30,575 nt of DNA from Candidatus Odinarchaeota archaeon (GCA_021158895.1 JAGGSW010000175.1:1-30575), one strand, 5' to 3'. Shown: positions 7,902 to 17,243, counted from the first letter of the stretch. The notes: generated from the sequence alone by a model not told the origin. A program made the numbers and translations.

Positions 7902-10900
7902 ATGGCTGAAAGATTAAAAAAGCTTGGCAGTATGCTAAAATCATTAGTCACAATACCTAAAGCAAAAATTAGAAAGGATAAGTTACTTTTGTATCTATCG
8001 CTTATTTTAATATTCTTTTTCGCTCTGTTAGTTAGAATATATCCGTATTTTTCCTATGGGATTATCCTTAAAGCATATGACCCATATTTCCAGCTAAAAT
8101 CAACTCTTTATATCATAACTCACGGGTTTGCTGCTTGGTTTAGTTGGGTAGAAAAACCTCCAGGTATCTCCACGTGGTACCCCTATGGGCGTAATATGCC
8201 TAAAACATCTTTTCCAGGGATTCCGTGGACAGCAGCGATCCTATACTTCATACTTAGATTTTTAGGAATCGAAGTAGACCCAGTAGCTATTTGTTTCTTC
8301 TTTCCAGCGTTCATGGGGGCATTAGCATCAATTGCAATGTTTTTCCTTGCCAAGGAAATAAGTGATAGCACAAAAGCGGGATTACTTTCAGCCTTCTTTC
8401 TTGCCTTCATACCAGGATATGTTCAACGTACAACTGCAGGGTTCTTTGATAATGAAGCAATAGGTATCCTACTTATAATAGTAACACTCTACTTTTTCAT
8501 AAGATCATTAAAAAGAGAATCCTTACTTTCAGGGATTATGGCAGGACTAATTCTCGGATACCTCTCAGCGTCATGGGGAGCATACGTATACGTATATGAT
8601 TTACTAGCTCTCTATGTACTAATACTTTTTATTTCACGTAGATATTCTAAATCGCTTCTTTTATCCTATACTGCAACGATAAGCATAGGCCTTCTCATAG
8701 CTACAAGAGTACCAAGAATTGGGCCAAGCGTGCTGACAAAATCAGATATTCTCCCAGCTCTAGTTATGTTAATGTTACTGTTCGTTTATGAAGCAACCCC
8801 ACTTGTGTACAACTCAATGATGGTTAAGCGCATTAAAAATATTAAAATTCCGAGAAAAATCATTGGATATCTGCTTCTAACCATCATTATAGTTACATCT
8901 TTGGTTTTTGCGTACTTATGGTACACCAGTTTTCCCTTTATCGAGGTCTTAGAAAAAAATGTTAAACCTATAAGTGGAAAATTCTGGACAGTAATAAATC
9001 CTCTATATAGAGAAAAAACACGTATAATAGCTTCAGTAGCAGAACATGCAGCTACATCGTGGGCGGAGTTTTACTTTAATTTAAATATTCTTTTATTTGT
9101 TTATCCTCTTGGAATATACTTCTCGTTCAAGCGACTAAAAAACGAAGATATTTTCCTGATACTCCTAGGGTTAACTGCCACATACTTTGCTGGATCTATG
9201 ATAAGATTAATATTGATATTGTCACCAGTGGTTTGTCTTCTTTCAGCATATGCTATTGATCAAATTCTCTCTCCATTCGTGAGAGTTTTAAGGGAAATAC
9301 GTGAAGGTATGCCCCTGGCAAGACGAAAAAGAGCAAGAATTTCCGGTATTGTTGGTACAGAATACACCGTTGTAACCCTAATTTTTATAGCGTCACTACT
9401 TATCTTAACGACGTATTATGGTGCCTATATTTCATCTAAATACATGGCTGGAGTAGAAATGCTACCCAACGGGGAACCAGATTGGCAGGAAGCTCTTATG
9501 TGGATGAGATATAACTTGCCAGCGACCGCTATAGTAGCCTCTTGGTGGGACTATGGTTACTGGATAAATACCGTAGCAAATAAAACAACAATAGTTGATA
9601 ACGCAACTCTCAATAGTACCCAGATCGCATTAATAGGAGCTGCATTTGCACTAAATGAAACGGAAGCGGTAAAGATCTACAAACGGTTTAATGTAACACA
9701 TGTACTAGTCTTTTTTGGATACTGTGCACAAGGACTTGGTGGCGACGAATTTAAATGGCCATGGATGGTGAGAATTGCAGAGGATCATTTTCCAAAACTA
9801 GTGAATGAAAGCCTTTATGGGGATATTACTAGTCCGACAGGAACACTATTTAACTCTACAGTCTATAAAATGCTTTTCTACGGTGAACCAGATCCTCAAA
9901 GTAAGTACCTCAGTTACCTAGTGCAATTTATGTTAAAGTATAAATACTTGGCTTATCGGCCAGATCCCTACGGGCGTCTATCTTTAATTGATCAAAGGCA
10001 CTGGGCGCTTTTTGAAAAAGTATTCAAACCTGTTTATACCTCAAGTAACCGATTTGTTAAGATATATGAAGTAAACTACAGTATACTGGAGGCAAAAATG
10101 GAAATTACTGATGTTAAACCATACGCTAATGGGTTTTTCGCTATTACGGTCAACAACACGGGAATTCATGAAATTTCTATTTCAAAGGTCCGTATAAACA
10201 ATGAATTATACAGCTTTGAGACCATAAATGAAAGTCGAACAGTAAAACCGAAAGAATCTATTAGTCTCTTTGTTGATACTGGAAGAGAATGGTCAATAGG
10301 TAACAACGTATCGATTAAAGTTATAGCAAATGTTCCAGAATATCCCGGCTATAGAATTTACGCTTCCATAAATACCAGCATCATAGAAGCTCCTAAAATA
10401 CTTCTTAACGTTAGTGAAACAAAATCTACAATCTATAGTAATGGTATAGGACTTATCCAGGTCAAAAATGTTGGAGAATACCCAATTACAGTTGATTCCA
10501 TAAAGATAAATTCAACAGAAACTTCATTCAGCATACTTAACGGCTCAATAACACTACTCCCAAGCGACGAATCAACCTTCGTAGTAGATTTAAACTCCAA
10601 CAAGACATTAACAATAGGGCAAGCAATGACAGTAAACGTAACATACCACCCCGTTGGCGCTCCAAATAAAACATTAATGACGATCACAAATGTTAGCATC
10701 ACTCTAACCTCACCACTTGTTCTCCATGTTAGCAATGTAACAGCATATACCAATGGAATTGTAGCCATAACAGCTGTTAATCCCATGGACTTGCCTCTAA
10801 AAGTTAGCAATATTGCCATTAATGGGACACTTTACAGCTTTGAAGTAATTAATGGTAGTTCTACACTGGGCAGTGGTGAACGTGCCGTACTAAAAGTAAA

Positions 10901-11306
10901 CACTGGACTTAACCTCAATGTTTCACATGTAGTTGACGTCACTATTTACTACAATTTCAGTCTCGTACCACGATGGTTTAATGAAGTGTCAATATCAAAT
11001 ATTATGGTAGTGCCCTATGCTAATATGAGTGCTAACGCATATACCAATGGAACAGTTCTCATAAAAATTGTAAATCTTGGAGTAGAACAATTAGAAATAT
11101 TAACAGTTAAAATCAACAATATAGCTTGCAACTTCGCTGTTATTAACGGATCAACCACTATAAATCCACGAGACTCAGCCATATTAAAAGTGCTCAACTG
11201 TACGTCAGCGCTTGGGAAGCAACCTGAGGTAGGTGACAAGATAATTATAACAATCGTTTTTGTAGAGGAATACGTGCTAAAAACCGAAGTTACGGTCAAA
11301 AATTAA
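7902..11306 (+). CDS. aglB: Oligosaccharyltransferase AglB/STT3 with four C-terminal extracytoplasmic repeats
   Basis: A 1134-residue STT3-family enzyme that transfers lipid-linked glycan to Asn in Asn-X-Ser/Thr sequons outside the cell. The N-terminal half (to about residue 510) is polytopic. It contains the first-loop catalytic Asp motif AYDPY (Asp60) and the DNE motif (183-185). The signature WWDYG is at 548-552, in the soluble domain. The tail is unusual: four copies of a roughly 100-residue module begin at residues 741, 845, 949 and 1047, each opening with Y-A/S/T-N-G and containing a strand pattern ending in S-F-x-(V/T)-I-N-G/E-S. About 20 sequons lie in the last 394 residues. No C-terminal membrane helix follows. 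The gene is monocistronic, with AT-rich sequence 70-80 bases upstream as a possible TATA region. Confidence 0.93.
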   Translation: MAERLKKLGSMLKSLVTIPKAKIRKDKLLLYLSLILIFFFALLVRIYPYFSYGIILKAYDPYFQLKSTLYIITHGFAAWFSWVEKPPGISTWYPYGRNMPKTSFPGIPWTAAILYFILRFLGIEVDPVAICFFFPAFMGALASIAMFFLAKEISDSTKAGLLSAFFLAFIPGYVQRTTAGFFDNEAIGILLIIVTLYFFIRSLKRESLLSGIMAGLILGYLSASWGAYVYVYDLLALYVLILFISRRYSKSLLLSYTATISIGLLIATRVPRIGPSVLTKSDILPALVMLMLLFVYEATPLVYNSMMVKRIKNIKIPRKIIGYLLLTIIIVTSLVFAYLWYTSFPFIEVLEKNVKPISGKFWTVINPLYREKTRIIASVAEHAATSWAEFYFNLNILLFVYPLGIYFSFKRLKNEDIFLILLGLTATYFAGSMIRLILILSPVVCLLSAYAIDQILSPFVRVLREIREGMPLARRKRARISGIVGTEYTVVTLIFIASLLILTTYYGAYISSKYMAGVEMLPNGEPDWQEALMWMRYNLPATAIVASWWDYGYWINTVANKTTIVDNATLNSTQIALIGAAFALNETEAVKIYKRFNVTHVLVFFGYCAQGLGGDEFKWPWMVRIAEDHFPKLVNESLYGDITSPTGTLFNSTVYKMLFYGEPDPQSKYLSYLVQFMLKYKYLAYRPDPYGRLSLIDQRHWALFEKVFKPVYTSSNRFVKIYEVNYSILEAKMEITDVKPYANGFFAITVNNTGIHEISISKVRINNELYSFETINESRTVKPKESISLFVDTGREWSIGNNVSIKVIANVPEYPGYRIYASINTSIIEAPKILLNVSETKSTIYSNGIGLIQVKNVGEYPITVDSIKINSTETSFSILNGSITLLPSDESTFVVDLNSNKTLTIGQAMTVNVTYHPVGAPNKTLMTITNVSITLTSPLVLHVSNVTAYTNGIVAITAVNPMDLPLKVSNIAINGTLYSFEVINGSSTLGSGERAVLKVNTGLNLNVSHVVDVTIYYNFSLVPRWFNEVSISNIMVVPYANMSANAYTNGTVLIKIVNLGVEQLEILTVKINNIACNFAVINGSTTINPRDSAILKVLNCTSALGKQPEVGDKIIITIVFVEEYVLKTEVTVKN
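10122..11303 (+). repeat. Four tandem protein-level repeats in the AglB tail
   Basis: Repeat starts at nucleotides 10122, 10434, 10746 and 11040, giving spacings of 312, 312 and 294 bases (104, 104 and 98 residues). Shared features are Y-x-N-G at the start, a VxN near residue 10 of each copy, an xI(K/R/A)IN strand, a F-x-x-(I/V)-(N/L)-(G/E)-S strand, and a V-D/K-x-N/T-T/S end. The pattern resembles immunoglobulin-like beta-sandwich modules. Copies are divergent in DNA, so the duplication is old. The fourth copy has two cysteines (IACNF and VLNCT) that could pair. Confidence 0.75.
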
Positions 11307-11320
11307 TGATTAATTTTATC

Positions 11321-11509
11321 TCAATCTCCCTTTTCTTTTGTTAGTTCACGTTTTAACTTCCTTCTATACTCGCCATACGGGTCAAGAGGAGAAAACTTAG
11401 GTGGATAAGGAGACTTAAGCAGCCCACCACAATATGGGCATTTATCCTGCTTTAGAGTGTAGTTTCCACATTTTTGACACTTGCGTAAAATTTTCCCCAA
11501 GTCATTCAC
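11321..11509 (-). CDS. nop10: Ribosome biogenesis protein Nop10
   Basis: 62 residues. Nop10 is the small core subunit of box H/ACA ribonucleoproteins, binding Cbf5 in rRNA pseudouridylation. The N-terminal half has a zinc ribbon with two C-x2-C pairs (CQKC and CPYC), and the conserved PYPPKFSPLDPYGEYRR linker and helix follows. It starts with GTG overlapping the aIF2-alpha TGA in a GTGA junction, so translation is coupled. The aif2a-nop10 order is common in archaea. Confidence 0.95.
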   Translation of the reverse strand: MNDLGKILRKCQKCGNYTLKQDKCPYCGGLLKSPYPPKFSPLDPYGEYRRKLKRELTKEKGD

Positions 11510-12309
11510 CTGGACTCTCTTTTGAAATCTCCTTCTCCCCCTTCTTCCTTAATCAGAGTAAGTGCAGTATCTACTACTCTCTTTAATACCTCTTCTGCAG
11601 TTTCCCAGTCCTTTGCTTCTACCTCTACTCTCCATCTTGGAGTTCCAGCTAGGTATATATTGACCTTTACCCCATCTTTTCCAACTTCACCAGCTTTCAT
11701 AGCTTCTTTTAAAGTCTTTTTTATAATCTCAACACCATTCGGCTTTGTGCATCTAAGCGTAAGTGTACCTGAAATTTTAACTTTTGGAATTTCCACATAC
11801 ATTTTCGCTAGTTCGGTTAATACTTTCGCCCACTTTTCATCTATTCCAGCCTTTAGAAGTACATTTTCACCTTCCTCTAGTGCAGCTTCGAATCCCGCAT
11901 ATATTTCACCAAAAGCATCTTCCATTTTCCATCCTGCTTCCTCATAAGCTTCATCAAGAGTTTTTCCCAGCTTCTCAGCAGCTAATAGGAGTAAATTCTC
12001 AGCTTTTTGGACGCGTTTCCATTCAGCAATTTTCTGCCGTTTCCATTGATCTGTTACTCGTCTTAAAGATAAATCTATGTGGTTTTTGATCTTATCCACT
12101 CTTAAAACCTTAGCAACGACTTTTTGCTTCTCTCTAACATAATCTCTGATGTTACGAACCCATGTACTAGAAATTTCGCTAATATGGATGAAACCTTCCT
12201 TACCATCATACTCATCCAGTTTAACGTAGGCTCCATAGGGTTCAATGCGGATTACAGTTCCGATCACTATGTCACCAACTTCAGGCCATTCCTGTCTCTT
12301 CTTAACCAT
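11506..12309 (-). CDS. Translation initiation factor aIF2 alpha subunit
   Basis: About 267 residues from the ATG at 12309. A longer reading starts with TTG at 12324, but a GGAGGA ribosome binding site lies between the two codons, and the family begins MVxKRxEWP, so the ATG is preferred. The N-terminal S1 domain shows GDIVIGTVIRIEPYGAYVKLDEYDGKEGFIHISEIS. A helical domain follows, and then the C-terminal alpha-beta domain (LTLRCTKPNGVEIIKKTL) that binds the gamma subunit. The factor delivers initiator tRNA to the ribosome. It is coupled to nop10 downstream and separated by about 200 bases from rps27e upstream, where a TATA-like element sits. Confidence 0.96.
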   Translation of the reverse strand: MVKKRQEWPEVGDIVIGTVIRIEPYGAYVKLDEYDGKEGFIHISEISSTWVRNIRDYVREKQKVVAKVLRVDKIKNHIDLSLRRVTDQWKRQKIAEWKRVQKAENLLLLAAEKLGKTLDEAYEEAGWKMEDAFGEIYAGFEAALEEGENVLLKAGIDEKWAKVLTELAKMYVEIPKVKISGTLTLRCTKPNGVEIIKKTLKEAMKAGEVGKDGVKVNIYLAGTPRWRVEVEAKDWETAEEVLKRVVDTALTLIKEEGGEGDFKRESR

Positions 12310-12366
12310 GAGTGTTTCCTCCAATATATGTATTCTTGAAGTAACGATACAACGTTAATAAAAACG

Positions 12367-12376
12367 AATTTAAAAA
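12367..12376 (-). promoter_or_regulatory. Candidate TATA box for aif2a-nop10
   Basis: The 200-base gap between rps27e and aif2a holds TTTTTAAATT on the minus strand, about 58-67 bases upstream of the aif2a ATG. This suggests that aif2a-nop10 has its own promoter inside the larger block. Judged by eye. Confidence 0.35.
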
Positions 12377-12511
12377 TGTTGAGATCAACGTACAATTAAA
12401 AATACTAACTTCATTAATGCTTGGCCTTAGCACCTAGAATTGAAAGCTGTTCTGATACTATCCTTTTAGGTAAATGAAAGATTTTAACTCAAGGCATGAA
12501 AATATTTCAAA

Positions 12512-12709
12512 TTATCCGAGTACTTTAATGATTTTGGCCTGTATTTTTACTTTCCCTCCACTTGGCACCGCAAGTATACGGTTACAAACTAAGCATCGAA
12601 CTTTAGTACTTGCACAGCCAAATATTACTTGTTCATTGCCACAATCTGGGCACGAAACTCTAACAAATCTTGACCTTGGTTCCGGAACCAATAAATCTTT
12701 TCGTCCCAT
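12512..12709 (-). CDS. rps27e: Ribosomal protein S27e (eS27)
   Basis: 65 residues, typical for the archaeal protein. A zinc finger is formed by CPDC and, further on, CLVC, embedded in the family pattern VSCPDCGNEQVIFGCASTKV and ending in the PSGGKVKI segment. It lies downstream of rpl44e, the usual archaeal pairing, with a TGAGGAA ribosome binding site before the ATG. Confidence 0.97.
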   Translation of the reverse strand: MGRKDLLVPEPRSRFVRVSCPDCGNEQVIFGCASTKVRCLVCNRILAVPSGGKVKIQAKIIKVLG

Positions 12710-12818
12710 AACAATTCCTCACCTCGTAGTGATCCTTTAACTTATGACTTCTTGTTTTAAAATTTTTTATAATATAACCACGATGCAAGGGAGAAACATT
12801 ATATAAGGCATAGAAAAG

Positions 12819-13094
12819 TTAAACAAGTTCTATACCCTTGATTCTAATTCCTTTTTTATGAATAATATAGCCACAGTCTCTGCACTTAAGCTTCAGCGTT
12901 TGCTTCTTGGTAGCTTTAACTAGTTTTTTCTGTACTGGTTTTGGTTGTGAGCCATATCCCTTTTTCTTTCTCTCGTATCTTCGTCTTCCTTGGGACAGTT
13001 CCCTTTCGGGGCCTTTCTTATAAAGGGACACTGAGTGGACAGTGTATGCATTACATCTTGGGCAGTATGTTCTTATTTGCTTCGGAACTTTCAT
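12819..13094 (-). CDS. rpl44e: Ribosomal protein L44e (eL42)
   Basis: 91 residues. N-terminal MKVPKQIRTYCPRCNAYTVHSV and C-terminal LKCRDCGYIIHKKGIRIKGIE provide two C-x2-C zinc pairs, with the basic RRRYERKKKGYGSQPKP linker between; all are family hallmarks. A GTGAGGCGATC ribosome binding site precedes the ATG. A 132-base gap upstream, with a CTTTTAAG element on the minus strand, may hold a promoter separate from the primase-GINS genes. Confidence 0.97.
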   Translation of the reverse strand: MKVPKQIRTYCPRCNAYTVHSVSLYKKGPERELSQGRRRYERKKKGYGSQPKPVQKKLVKATKKQTLKLKCRDCGYIIHKKGIRIKGIELV

Positions 13095-13226
13095 CTGGAT
13101 CGCCTCACGTACTTAAAAGTTACATACTTCACAATAAGTTCTCCTTTTTAATCTTATCTCATCTGCACACTTGAATGAAGGTATCAAAAATCTAGTGCCT
13201 ATAAGTGTAGGTCGCTAAATCATAAT

Positions 13227-13799
13227 TTATATTCCTATAATTTTTGCTTTTGCTTTCTTTATTAACGTTTCAGCATTTTTTCTCGGTAATACTGCAACGT
13301 CTCCCTTTTTAAAGGGTCCGTAGACCTTCATATCTGTTCCAACAATGGCAGGTAGATTCTCTAGGATTCTCACAACAATTTTCTCCCTTTCTAATGTCAT
13401 TTCAAAATCTTTTTTTGGCTTCACCAGATCTTTAAACATTTTTCCTTCAAGAATACGAGAAATAAATGAATTGAAATTCTTCAAAGTTTTTGTTAAGGGT
13501 TTAAAATATTCTTTTTCTACAGAATTTAACTTTTCTTCTGGGATTTCTTTACCATTCAGTGTATTCCTTAGGATTTTCTCTAAACGCAGATTACACAGAT
13601 CTTTAATAATAAATTGGGCGTTTTCTAATTCTAATTCTATGATTTTTGTTTCGATGCTACTTAAGGTTTCGGATTTCAGCCCTATCTTAAGCATATTAAT
13701 GTACTTGCTTGCTTCTTCATAAAAATTCGAGGGCAGATTCTGTATATCGTCATTTTCAACCTCTTTGAGCCATATTGAGTAAAGCTTTTCATAATCCAT
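13227..13799 (-). CDS. GINS complex subunit, Gins51-type
   Basis: About 190 residues from the ATG at 13799, one base after the priS stop; a longer reading from 13829 lies inside priS and is unlikely. Archaeal GINS links the MCM helicase with Cdc45/RecJ and primase at the fork. The N-terminal two-thirds is helical (A domain). The last 50 residues (VRILENLPAIVGTDMKVYGPFKKGDVAVLPRKNAETLI) form the small beta B domain in C-terminal position, which is the Gins51 (Sld5/Psf1-like) order. The location next to the primase genes is typical. Confidence 0.88.
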   Translation of the reverse strand: MDYEKLYSIWLKEVENDDIQNLPSNFYEEASKYINMLKIGLKSETLSSIETKIIELELENAQFIIKDLCNLRLEKILRNTLNGKEIPEEKLNSVEKEYFKPLTKTLKNFNSFISRILEGKMFKDLVKPKKDFEMTLEREKIVVRILENLPAIVGTDMKVYGPFKKGDVAVLPRKNAETLIKKAKAKIIGI

Positions 13800-13800
13800 C

Positions 13801-15039
13801 TTATAACAGCTCCGCAACTGCCTTAGCAAGTGTGAATACGACAGCAGAAAGAGGTAATTCTACTTTCTGACCCTTTTGATAAGGCCCAAATACTTCATCT
13901 CCTATTCTAAACTCTGGGCAATACTCTTTGAAAATTACTTCTTTCTCGCCTTTAAAAATAATTGCATCTTTAAATGGGTCAAAACGTTCCAAATCCGTAA
14001 CGGAAATGGGAGTTACTCTAAACCCGGTTGAACCATGCAAACTGTGTTCAAGTCTAATAAGTCTATGGATGTCTACGGTTACCGGTTCATCTATCTGAGC
14101 AGCTGTTTTCTTTATGGCTGCCGAAGCAATGTTCTTCCAGATAGAAATACCTATACCTTGCAAAATATCCCATCTCGAGGGAACTGAGCTTAATGCGGTT
14201 ACAACTTTTTCCCTATTAACTAATAGTATGTCAATTTTTCTTTTCGGTATTCCGGTTTCAATTAAAACCTTATCCAAATCAGGGCTAGAGAAAACTTTAA
14301 TTATGGATTTTACTAGACGTTTTCCCCACCCTTCACTAGTTAGATCGGGGCCGATTATGAATTTGCGGCCCCCTGCAGAGACTTCAATTAAACCTAAATT
14401 TTCTACTTTTATCCCTGTCCCAGATATATAGTCAACGATCTCCCTTCTTTCATCGCTGCTCAGTTCTTTTACAGCTTCATTATCTACATGTACGTGGTAA
14501 CCACGGTGTCCAGAATATACAACTTTAACCTCTTTTTCGGAAATACCAAAGTCGTCGAAAAGAAAATCCAAGAGTTTAAAAACTTCATCTTTCGCAAAAT
14601 TAAGGCACTGATCGCATATCCATGAAACTTCATTAATTACTGTTGATTTACAGTTTAAACACCGTGCAGGCTTTTTTCCAATACCAGTGGTCCCACACTT
14701 CATGCATATCCATCTGTCATGAATCTCCTTACATGGCGTGGTTAAATGGTCAGCATCGATATCAAAAATTAAATCAGCACCTACCCAACCCTTACCCTCC
14801 ATATTTTGAGCTTCGGGATCTAAATAGTAAGCTGCGGATCTATAAGCGTTTTTCGGTACCTTTTTCCTTAGAAAAGTTAGAAATTCGGTTCTACTATAAA
14901 AAGTTTTATGTCTAATCATTCCTTCCTTATCCCAGAGCATAAAACCGAATTCTCTCTTACTAAAATGAGGAGGTGTAGGTATATCGTTCTCTCTGTAGTA
15001 AGCTTCAAAAAGACTTTTCAAAAGTAAAACTGTCTTCAT
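13801..15039 (-). CDS. priS: DNA primase small (catalytic) subunit PriS
   Basis: About 412 residues from the ATG at 15039, one base past the priL stop; a longer frame from 15078 would overlap priL. PriS makes primers for DNA replication. The catalytic aspartates lie in LIFDIDADHL at about residues 90-99. A zinc-binding insertion with cysteine pairs (CMKC, CLNC, CDQC) follows, then YSGHRGYHVHVD and the late HSLHGSTGFRV motif, both AEP-primase signatures. The C-terminal EVFGPYQKGQKVELP segment resembles the end of the adjacent GINS protein (VYGPFKKGDVAVLP), a similarity also known between archaeal primase and GINS B domains. Confidence 0.96.
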   Translation of the reverse strand: MKTVLLLKSLFEAYYRENDIPTPPHFSKREFGFMLWDKEGMIRHKTFYSRTEFLTFLRKKVPKNAYRSAAYYLDPEAQNMEGKGWVGADLIFDIDADHLTTPCKEIHDRWICMKCGTTGIGKKPARCLNCKSTVINEVSWICDQCLNFAKDEVFKLLDFLFDDFGISEKEVKVVYSGHRGYHVHVDNEAVKELSSDERREIVDYISGTGIKVENLGLIEVSAGGRKFIIGPDLTSEGWGKRLVKSIIKVFSSPDLDKVLIETGIPKRKIDILLVNREKVVTALSSVPSRWDILQGIGISIWKNIASAAIKKTAAQIDEPVTVDIHRLIRLEHSLHGSTGFRVTPISVTDLERFDPFKDAIIFKGEKEVIFKEYCPEFRIGDEVFGPYQKGQKVELPLSAVVFTLAKAVAELL

Positions 15040-15040
15040 G

Positions 15041-16099
15041 TTACTCTTCACTTTCACTACGCCTCTTCCCACTAACATATAACATTCTATAATAAAATGT
15101 AAGAGGGTTTTTCACTCTTCCCTCAGAACACCATCTATGCGTAGGCTTGCAAATACCGTAAGTCTTCAGCGTGTCACAATTATGAGCTGTGTATCCTTTG
15201 TTTTTAGCGTGTCTAACATAGTACCGTGTTCTTTCTTCATTAAAATCAGGCATTTTTCGGAATAAATCTACAACCTCTTCTTCTCTCTTCCCAATATTTA
15301 ACATAAAAAACATGAGAAATAATCTTTCTACGTGGCTCAGATTTTCTCCCTTTTCTGCTCTTTCAAGAATAAACTGCACACATGGTGGATAAACTCCACC
15401 TGAAATTTCAACTTTTATTGGAATTTCCCTTATGACTTCCTTTTTATATCTCTTAACTAATTCTTCTATTTCTTTAACGGTTCTCGCAATTTTTTCCGGT
15501 AACTCTATGAATCTCTTTGGGACTCTTCTTTCTAGAATTCTTTCTTTAAAGGCCTCGGCCATTAATCTAGCCAGTTCTCGTTTGGTTAGCCTAACATATC
15601 CATTTGAAACCGGATGGTTACACATTTTCCAGGTTATATCATGAAAATGAACCGCAACACTTAGATAGTCCTTAAAATGCAATTTCCATTCATAATATTT
15701 TACACCTACTCTCTTTACTTCGTATATTAAATCCCAACCACTTTCACTCACATTACCTGGCATTTTGGCAATTTCTAATATCTTATCATTACTTTCCCCC
15801 TGTAAAAACTTGCCAACCCTTTTCGAAAAAGCAACAGCAAATCGACGTCTAAGCCATTCATCACCAATTGCATCTATAAAAAGTCTAGCAACGGGAAACG
15901 CCAAAATTTCGGTGTCAATACTGCTTGCTAAATAAGTATAAACTCCTCTAGTAATAACTTCTCTAAGTATCTGATATGCTCTACTTATGACATCAGGAAA
16001 TTCATCAGCTAAGGATGTAATATCAATATTGAGTTGTCTAACATATTTTCGTGCAAGCTCTATACTTGGATACTTAGCTAGATCTTCTTTTGTTAACAT
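15041..16099 (-). CDS. priL: DNA primase large subunit PriL
   Basis: 352 residues. PriL regulates PriS and carries a 4Fe-4S domain. The C-terminal half has the four expected cysteine ligands: PPCVQ, HNCDTL, YGICKP and HRWCSEG, with the intervening LSHVERLFLMFFMLNIGK helix typical of the family. The N-terminal half is helical and contains a further HPVSNGYV segment. Its stop is one base from the preferred priS start, so the two subunits are translated from one message. On the minus strand, GTTTTAAAAC near 16125-16134 in the gap to pcn could be a TATA element. Confidence 0.95.
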   Translation of the reverse strand: MLTKEDLAKYPSIELARKYVRQLNIDITSLADEFPDVISRAYQILREVITRGVYTYLASSIDTEILAFPVARLFIDAIGDEWLRRRFAVAFSKRVGKFLQGESNDKILEIAKMPGNVSESGWDLIYEVKRVGVKYYEWKLHFKDYLSVAVHFHDITWKMCNHPVSNGYVRLTKRELARLMAEAFKERILERRVPKRFIELPEKIARTVKEIEELVKRYKKEVIREIPIKVEISGGVYPPCVQFILERAEKGENLSHVERLFLMFFMLNIGKREEEVVDLFRKMPDFNEERTRYYVRHAKNKGYTAHNCDTLKTYGICKPTHRWCSEGRVKNPLTFYYRMLYVSGKRRSESEE

Positions 16100-16148
16100 A
16101 TTACATCAAATGAAATAAATAATTTTAGTTTTAAAACCTTCCTAGAAA

Positions 16149-16901
16149 TTACTCACCCTCAATTCTTGGAGCTAAGAAATAGCTTACTCTTCCTCCACCG
16201 GGAAGATTAAAATCTATGCGTAGAGGCATATCTGTTGAGAGTTGAAGCTTAACAGTATCAGCAGCTTTAGCAACCTTAATCATATCAGCAAGATAATTTA
16301 GAGTATATGTTGCAGCAGATTCTTCTGAAGCTTGAATATCAAGAAGGGCTTCAGAATCTTTTCCCATCTCTACAACGACTTCTCCAAGGTCGCCCATAGC
16401 TCTAAAGGTTACTTTATCAGGTTGAATTACAATCTTTACATGGTCACTAGTAACTGCAGCATCTTTAACAGCTTCCTGTAAGGCATCTGCTGTGATAATG
16501 GCAAAAGCCTTAAATTCCACGGAAGGTTCAGGTAATTCTTCAGCAGTAATGTCAAGCAAATGAATACTAAAGGTCCTTACCGTTTTTCCTCTCAGTCTTA
16601 GCTTAAGTCTTTTCTCAGCTTCTTCATAAATCATTTCTAATGTGTCTCCACTCCTCGCCCTTCTCATAATTTTTTTCATTTCATCAAGATTTACTCCCAG
16701 TAAAGTTTCTTGATCACACTCATATTCATCAAATGCATCACTTGGTAATACAAAATCCACCATAGCAACATGTGATGGATCCATAGCTCTCATACTAAGT
16801 CCATCCGGCTTAGCAACAAAGTTAGCCTCGTCGACAAGGGTTGACAGTGCATCAACTATGTAGGTCCAAGTTCTTGCATCTGAAAGTAACGCTCTAAACA
16901 T
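16149..16901 (-). CDS. pcn: DNA polymerase sliding clamp (PCNA)
   Basis: 250 residues, exactly the size of a PCNA monomer. N-terminal FRALLSDARTWTYIVDALSTLVDEANF, then LSMRAMDPSHVAMVDFVLP, mid-protein LRLRGKTVRTFSIHLLD, the ITADALQEAVKDAAVTSDHV segment, and the C-terminal MPLRIDFNLPGGGRVSYFLAPRIE with the usual partner-binding tail. It forms a trimeric ring tethering polymerases and repair enzymes. The ribosome binding site GGAGGG lies across the stop of the OB-fold gene upstream, so the two are coupled. Confidence 0.97.
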   Translation of the reverse strand: MFRALLSDARTWTYIVDALSTLVDEANFVAKPDGLSMRAMDPSHVAMVDFVLPSDAFDEYECDQETLLGVNLDEMKKIMRRARSGDTLEMIYEEAEKRLKLRLRGKTVRTFSIHLLDITAEELPEPSVEFKAFAIITADALQEAVKDAAVTSDHVKIVIQPDKVTFRAMGDLGEVVVEMGKDSEALLDIQASEESAATYTLNYLADMIKVAKAADTVKLQLSTDMPLRIDFNLPGGGRVSYFLAPRIEGE

Positions 16902-16904
16902 AAT

Positions 16905-17243
16905 TTATCCCTCCTCAACATATTTGCTTTGAATATTTTTAAACTTCTTCCTCAAATCATATACTTGTTTATAAAGGTCAAATTTTAACTTATCCATATT
17001 CTGAATTAATTCAGCGTCTATTTCAATTTCACCATTTGTTCTTATAGAAACTTGACCTATAACTCTTATTAATTTTCCAACATATAACTCACGGGACGTT
17101 CGAACCTTAATGCTACCACTGCCATCATCGAGAATGCACATGCCAGGCTTAGACTCAACTACTACACCGATTATCCTAACACGTCTATCTTCAAGTTTTA
17201 TTTCATTTATTCTTCTGTCAACTGCTGGGATCCTTTTGCTCAA
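16905..17243 (-). CDS. Small OB-fold nucleic-acid-binding protein (RPA-like)
   Basis: 112 residues. Residues about 18-85 read as a single OB fold: RVRIIGVVVESKPGMCILDDGSGSIKVRT, then GKLIRVIGQVSIRTNGEIEIDAELIQ, the beta pattern seen in RPA-type single-stranded-DNA-binding modules. A charged helical tail follows (KFDLYKQVYDLRKKFKN). The start is TTG with a strong GGAGGA site seven bases upstream, and no ATG lies before the OB fold, so TTG is convincing. It sits three bases before pcn and overlaps the upstream 66-residue gene by 26 bases. This placement suggests a replication role. The exact partner or function is not known to me. Confidence 0.7.
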   Translation of the reverse strand: MSKRIPAVDRRINEIKLEDRRVRIIGVVVESKPGMCILDDGSGSIKVRTSRELYVGKLIRVIGQVSIRTNGEIEIDAELIQNMDKLKFDLYKQVYDLRKKFKNIQSKYVEEG

